Assembly (NCBI GenBank): GCA_002340765.1 | Contig: DDMS01000028.1 | Location: 1 to 21,969 of the forward strand | From: Flavobacteriaceae bacterium UBA2540 | GTDB lineage: Bacteria > Bacteroidota > Bacteroidia > Flavobacteriales > Flavobacteriaceae | Direction of reading: 5' to 3' | DNA length: 21,969 nt | In this document: piece after piece, positions 21,357 through 21,969 of the stretch | How positions within the stretch are numbered: the first letter of the stretch is position 1 | How the letters are laid out: each line of letters opens with the position of its first letter | The notes under the pieces: model-generated | The model's database searches: none | The model's input: only the letters and a program-made list of their open reading frames with translations | What the model was told of the DNA's origin: nothing | Made by a program: the position numbers and the translations under genes

Positions 21357-21969
21357 GGGGACCTCTAAAAATTAACTCACTATAAATCAATTGATTATTC
21401 GTATATTTATGACATTAAAATAATTTTTAAAAGATGTATAAAAGGAGAGGGAATAAAGGTTTATTTGATGATGAGTTTACTAAAGAGCGTTTATCGGCAA
21501 TGGGTAATCCATTAGAGTCAATCAGTAAAGTAATTGATTTTGAGTTTTTTAGAGATTCACTAGAAAGTAAATTACTCAACACCAACAAAAAGAATAATGC
21601 AGGAGCAAAGCCTTATGATGTTGTGTTGTTATTCAAGATATTGATACTTCAACGTTATTATGGTCTAGGAGATAGTCAAGTGGAATATCAAATTTTGGAT
21701 AGAACCAGTTTTAAGAATTTTTTAGGATTAGAAACAGGCGATAAAGTGCCTGATGAGAAAACAGTATGGAGTTTTAGAGAGCGTGTAACAAAAACAGGAT
21801 TGGTAGAAGAATTATTTGAACAATTCACATCCTTTTTAGAAGCGCAAGAACTTCTATTTAATGAAGGTCAAATGATAGACGCTAGTTTTACCGTAGCACC
21901 TCGTCAACGAAACACAAGGGAAGAGAACAAGAAAATTAAAAAAGGAGAGGGTGATGATTTATGGAATGA
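21357..21969 (+). mobile_element. IS5-family insertion sequence, left part
   Basis: The transposase gene identifies the family. The left end is put at about 21357 because GGGGACCTCTAAAAATTAA looks like a terminal inverted repeat, lies 77 bp before the ATG, and coincides with the point where a minus-strand coding fragment is interrupted. The right end is outside the window, so neither the inverted repeat nor a target duplication can be confirmed. Confidence 0.65.
21434..21969 (+). CDS. IS5-family transposase, 3' end outside the window
   Basis: The frame opens at the ATG 21434-21436 (MYKRRGNKGLFDDEFTKERL) and is still open at the window edge, giving about 178 residues. The N-terminal region has the DUF772-type helical block: AKPYDVVLLFKILILQRYYG, LGDSQVEYQILDRTSFKNFL and VPDEKTVWSFRERV. 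The DDE domain begins with MIDASFTVAPRQRN, where the Asp is the expected first catalytic residue, followed by TREENKKIKKGEGDDLW as in IS5 relatives. The visible part has no internal stops, so the element could be active. The remaining two catalytic residues lie outside the window. Confidence 0.9.
   Translation, partial: MYKRRGNKGLFDDEFTKERLSAMGNPLESISKVIDFEFFRDSLESKLLNTNKKNNAGAKPYDVVLLFKILILQRYYGLGDSQVEYQILDRTSFKNFLGLETGDKVPDEKTVWSFRERVTKTGLVEELFEQFTSFLEAQELLFNEGQMIDASFTVAPRQRNTREENKKIKKGEGDDLWN

Overview
The window looks like the chromosome of a Flavobacteriia member (Bacteroidota), probably Flavobacteriaceae. It is strongly AT-rich. It carries lineage-typical genes: gliding lipoprotein GldH next to a PSP1/RicT protein, a DUF4837 lipoprotein, and LysM-tailed MltD. 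Where promoters can be seen they have the Bacteroidota form (TTG/TTTG, then TAnnTTTG) rather than the sigma-70 form. The genus cannot be fixed from this sequence alone.

Layout. 1-1247: a methyltransferase cut by the window edge and a CYTH-domain protein (+). 1259-2660: a hemolysin III/PAQR membrane protein and a PlsC-type acyltransferase (-), divergent from trpS (2778-3746, +). 3794-7036: a tight minus-strand operon xth - mltD-like - DUF4837. 7291-9139: the two subunits of a 3-oxoacid CoA-transferase (-), separated by a decayed four-helix-bundle (S23/IVS-type) gene inside an imperfect inverted repeat. 9227-13369: a minus-strand operon ricT-like - gldH - PBP1A with overlapping genes. 13670-13964: a small putative lipoprotein whose frame is broken at a T10 run. 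14062-15132: a secreted YCF48/Asp-box repeat protein. 15416-16447: trhO. 16664-19399: asd, a PaaE-like flavin/2Fe-2S reductase and a LysE-family exporter (+).

The right end (19400-21969) is accessory DNA: a roughly 187-bp inverted-repeat element, a higBA toxin-antitoxin module, an initiator tRNA-Met with its own promoter and terminator, gene remnants including the start of an IS3-type orfA, and the left part of an IS5-family insertion sequence running off the edge. The higBA module lies between two copies of a 30-bp direct repeat (27/30 identical), and closer in between 10-bp inverted ends. This suggests it arrived as a discrete insertion beside the tRNA gene.

The core part is ordinary housekeeping: envelope and peptidoglycan (PBP1A, MltD-like, GldH, PlsC), translation (trpS, tRNA-fMet, TrhO), DNA repair (xth) and ketone-body/acyl-CoA and amino-acid metabolism (scoAB, asd). 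The less explained signals are the four-helix-bundle cassette inside scoAB, the nested repeats around higBA, the initiator tRNA with A at position 56, and the repeat-rich spacers near 9140 and 13390. No clearly new defence or metabolic system is visible. These repeat-bounded cassettes are the best candidates for something under-described.
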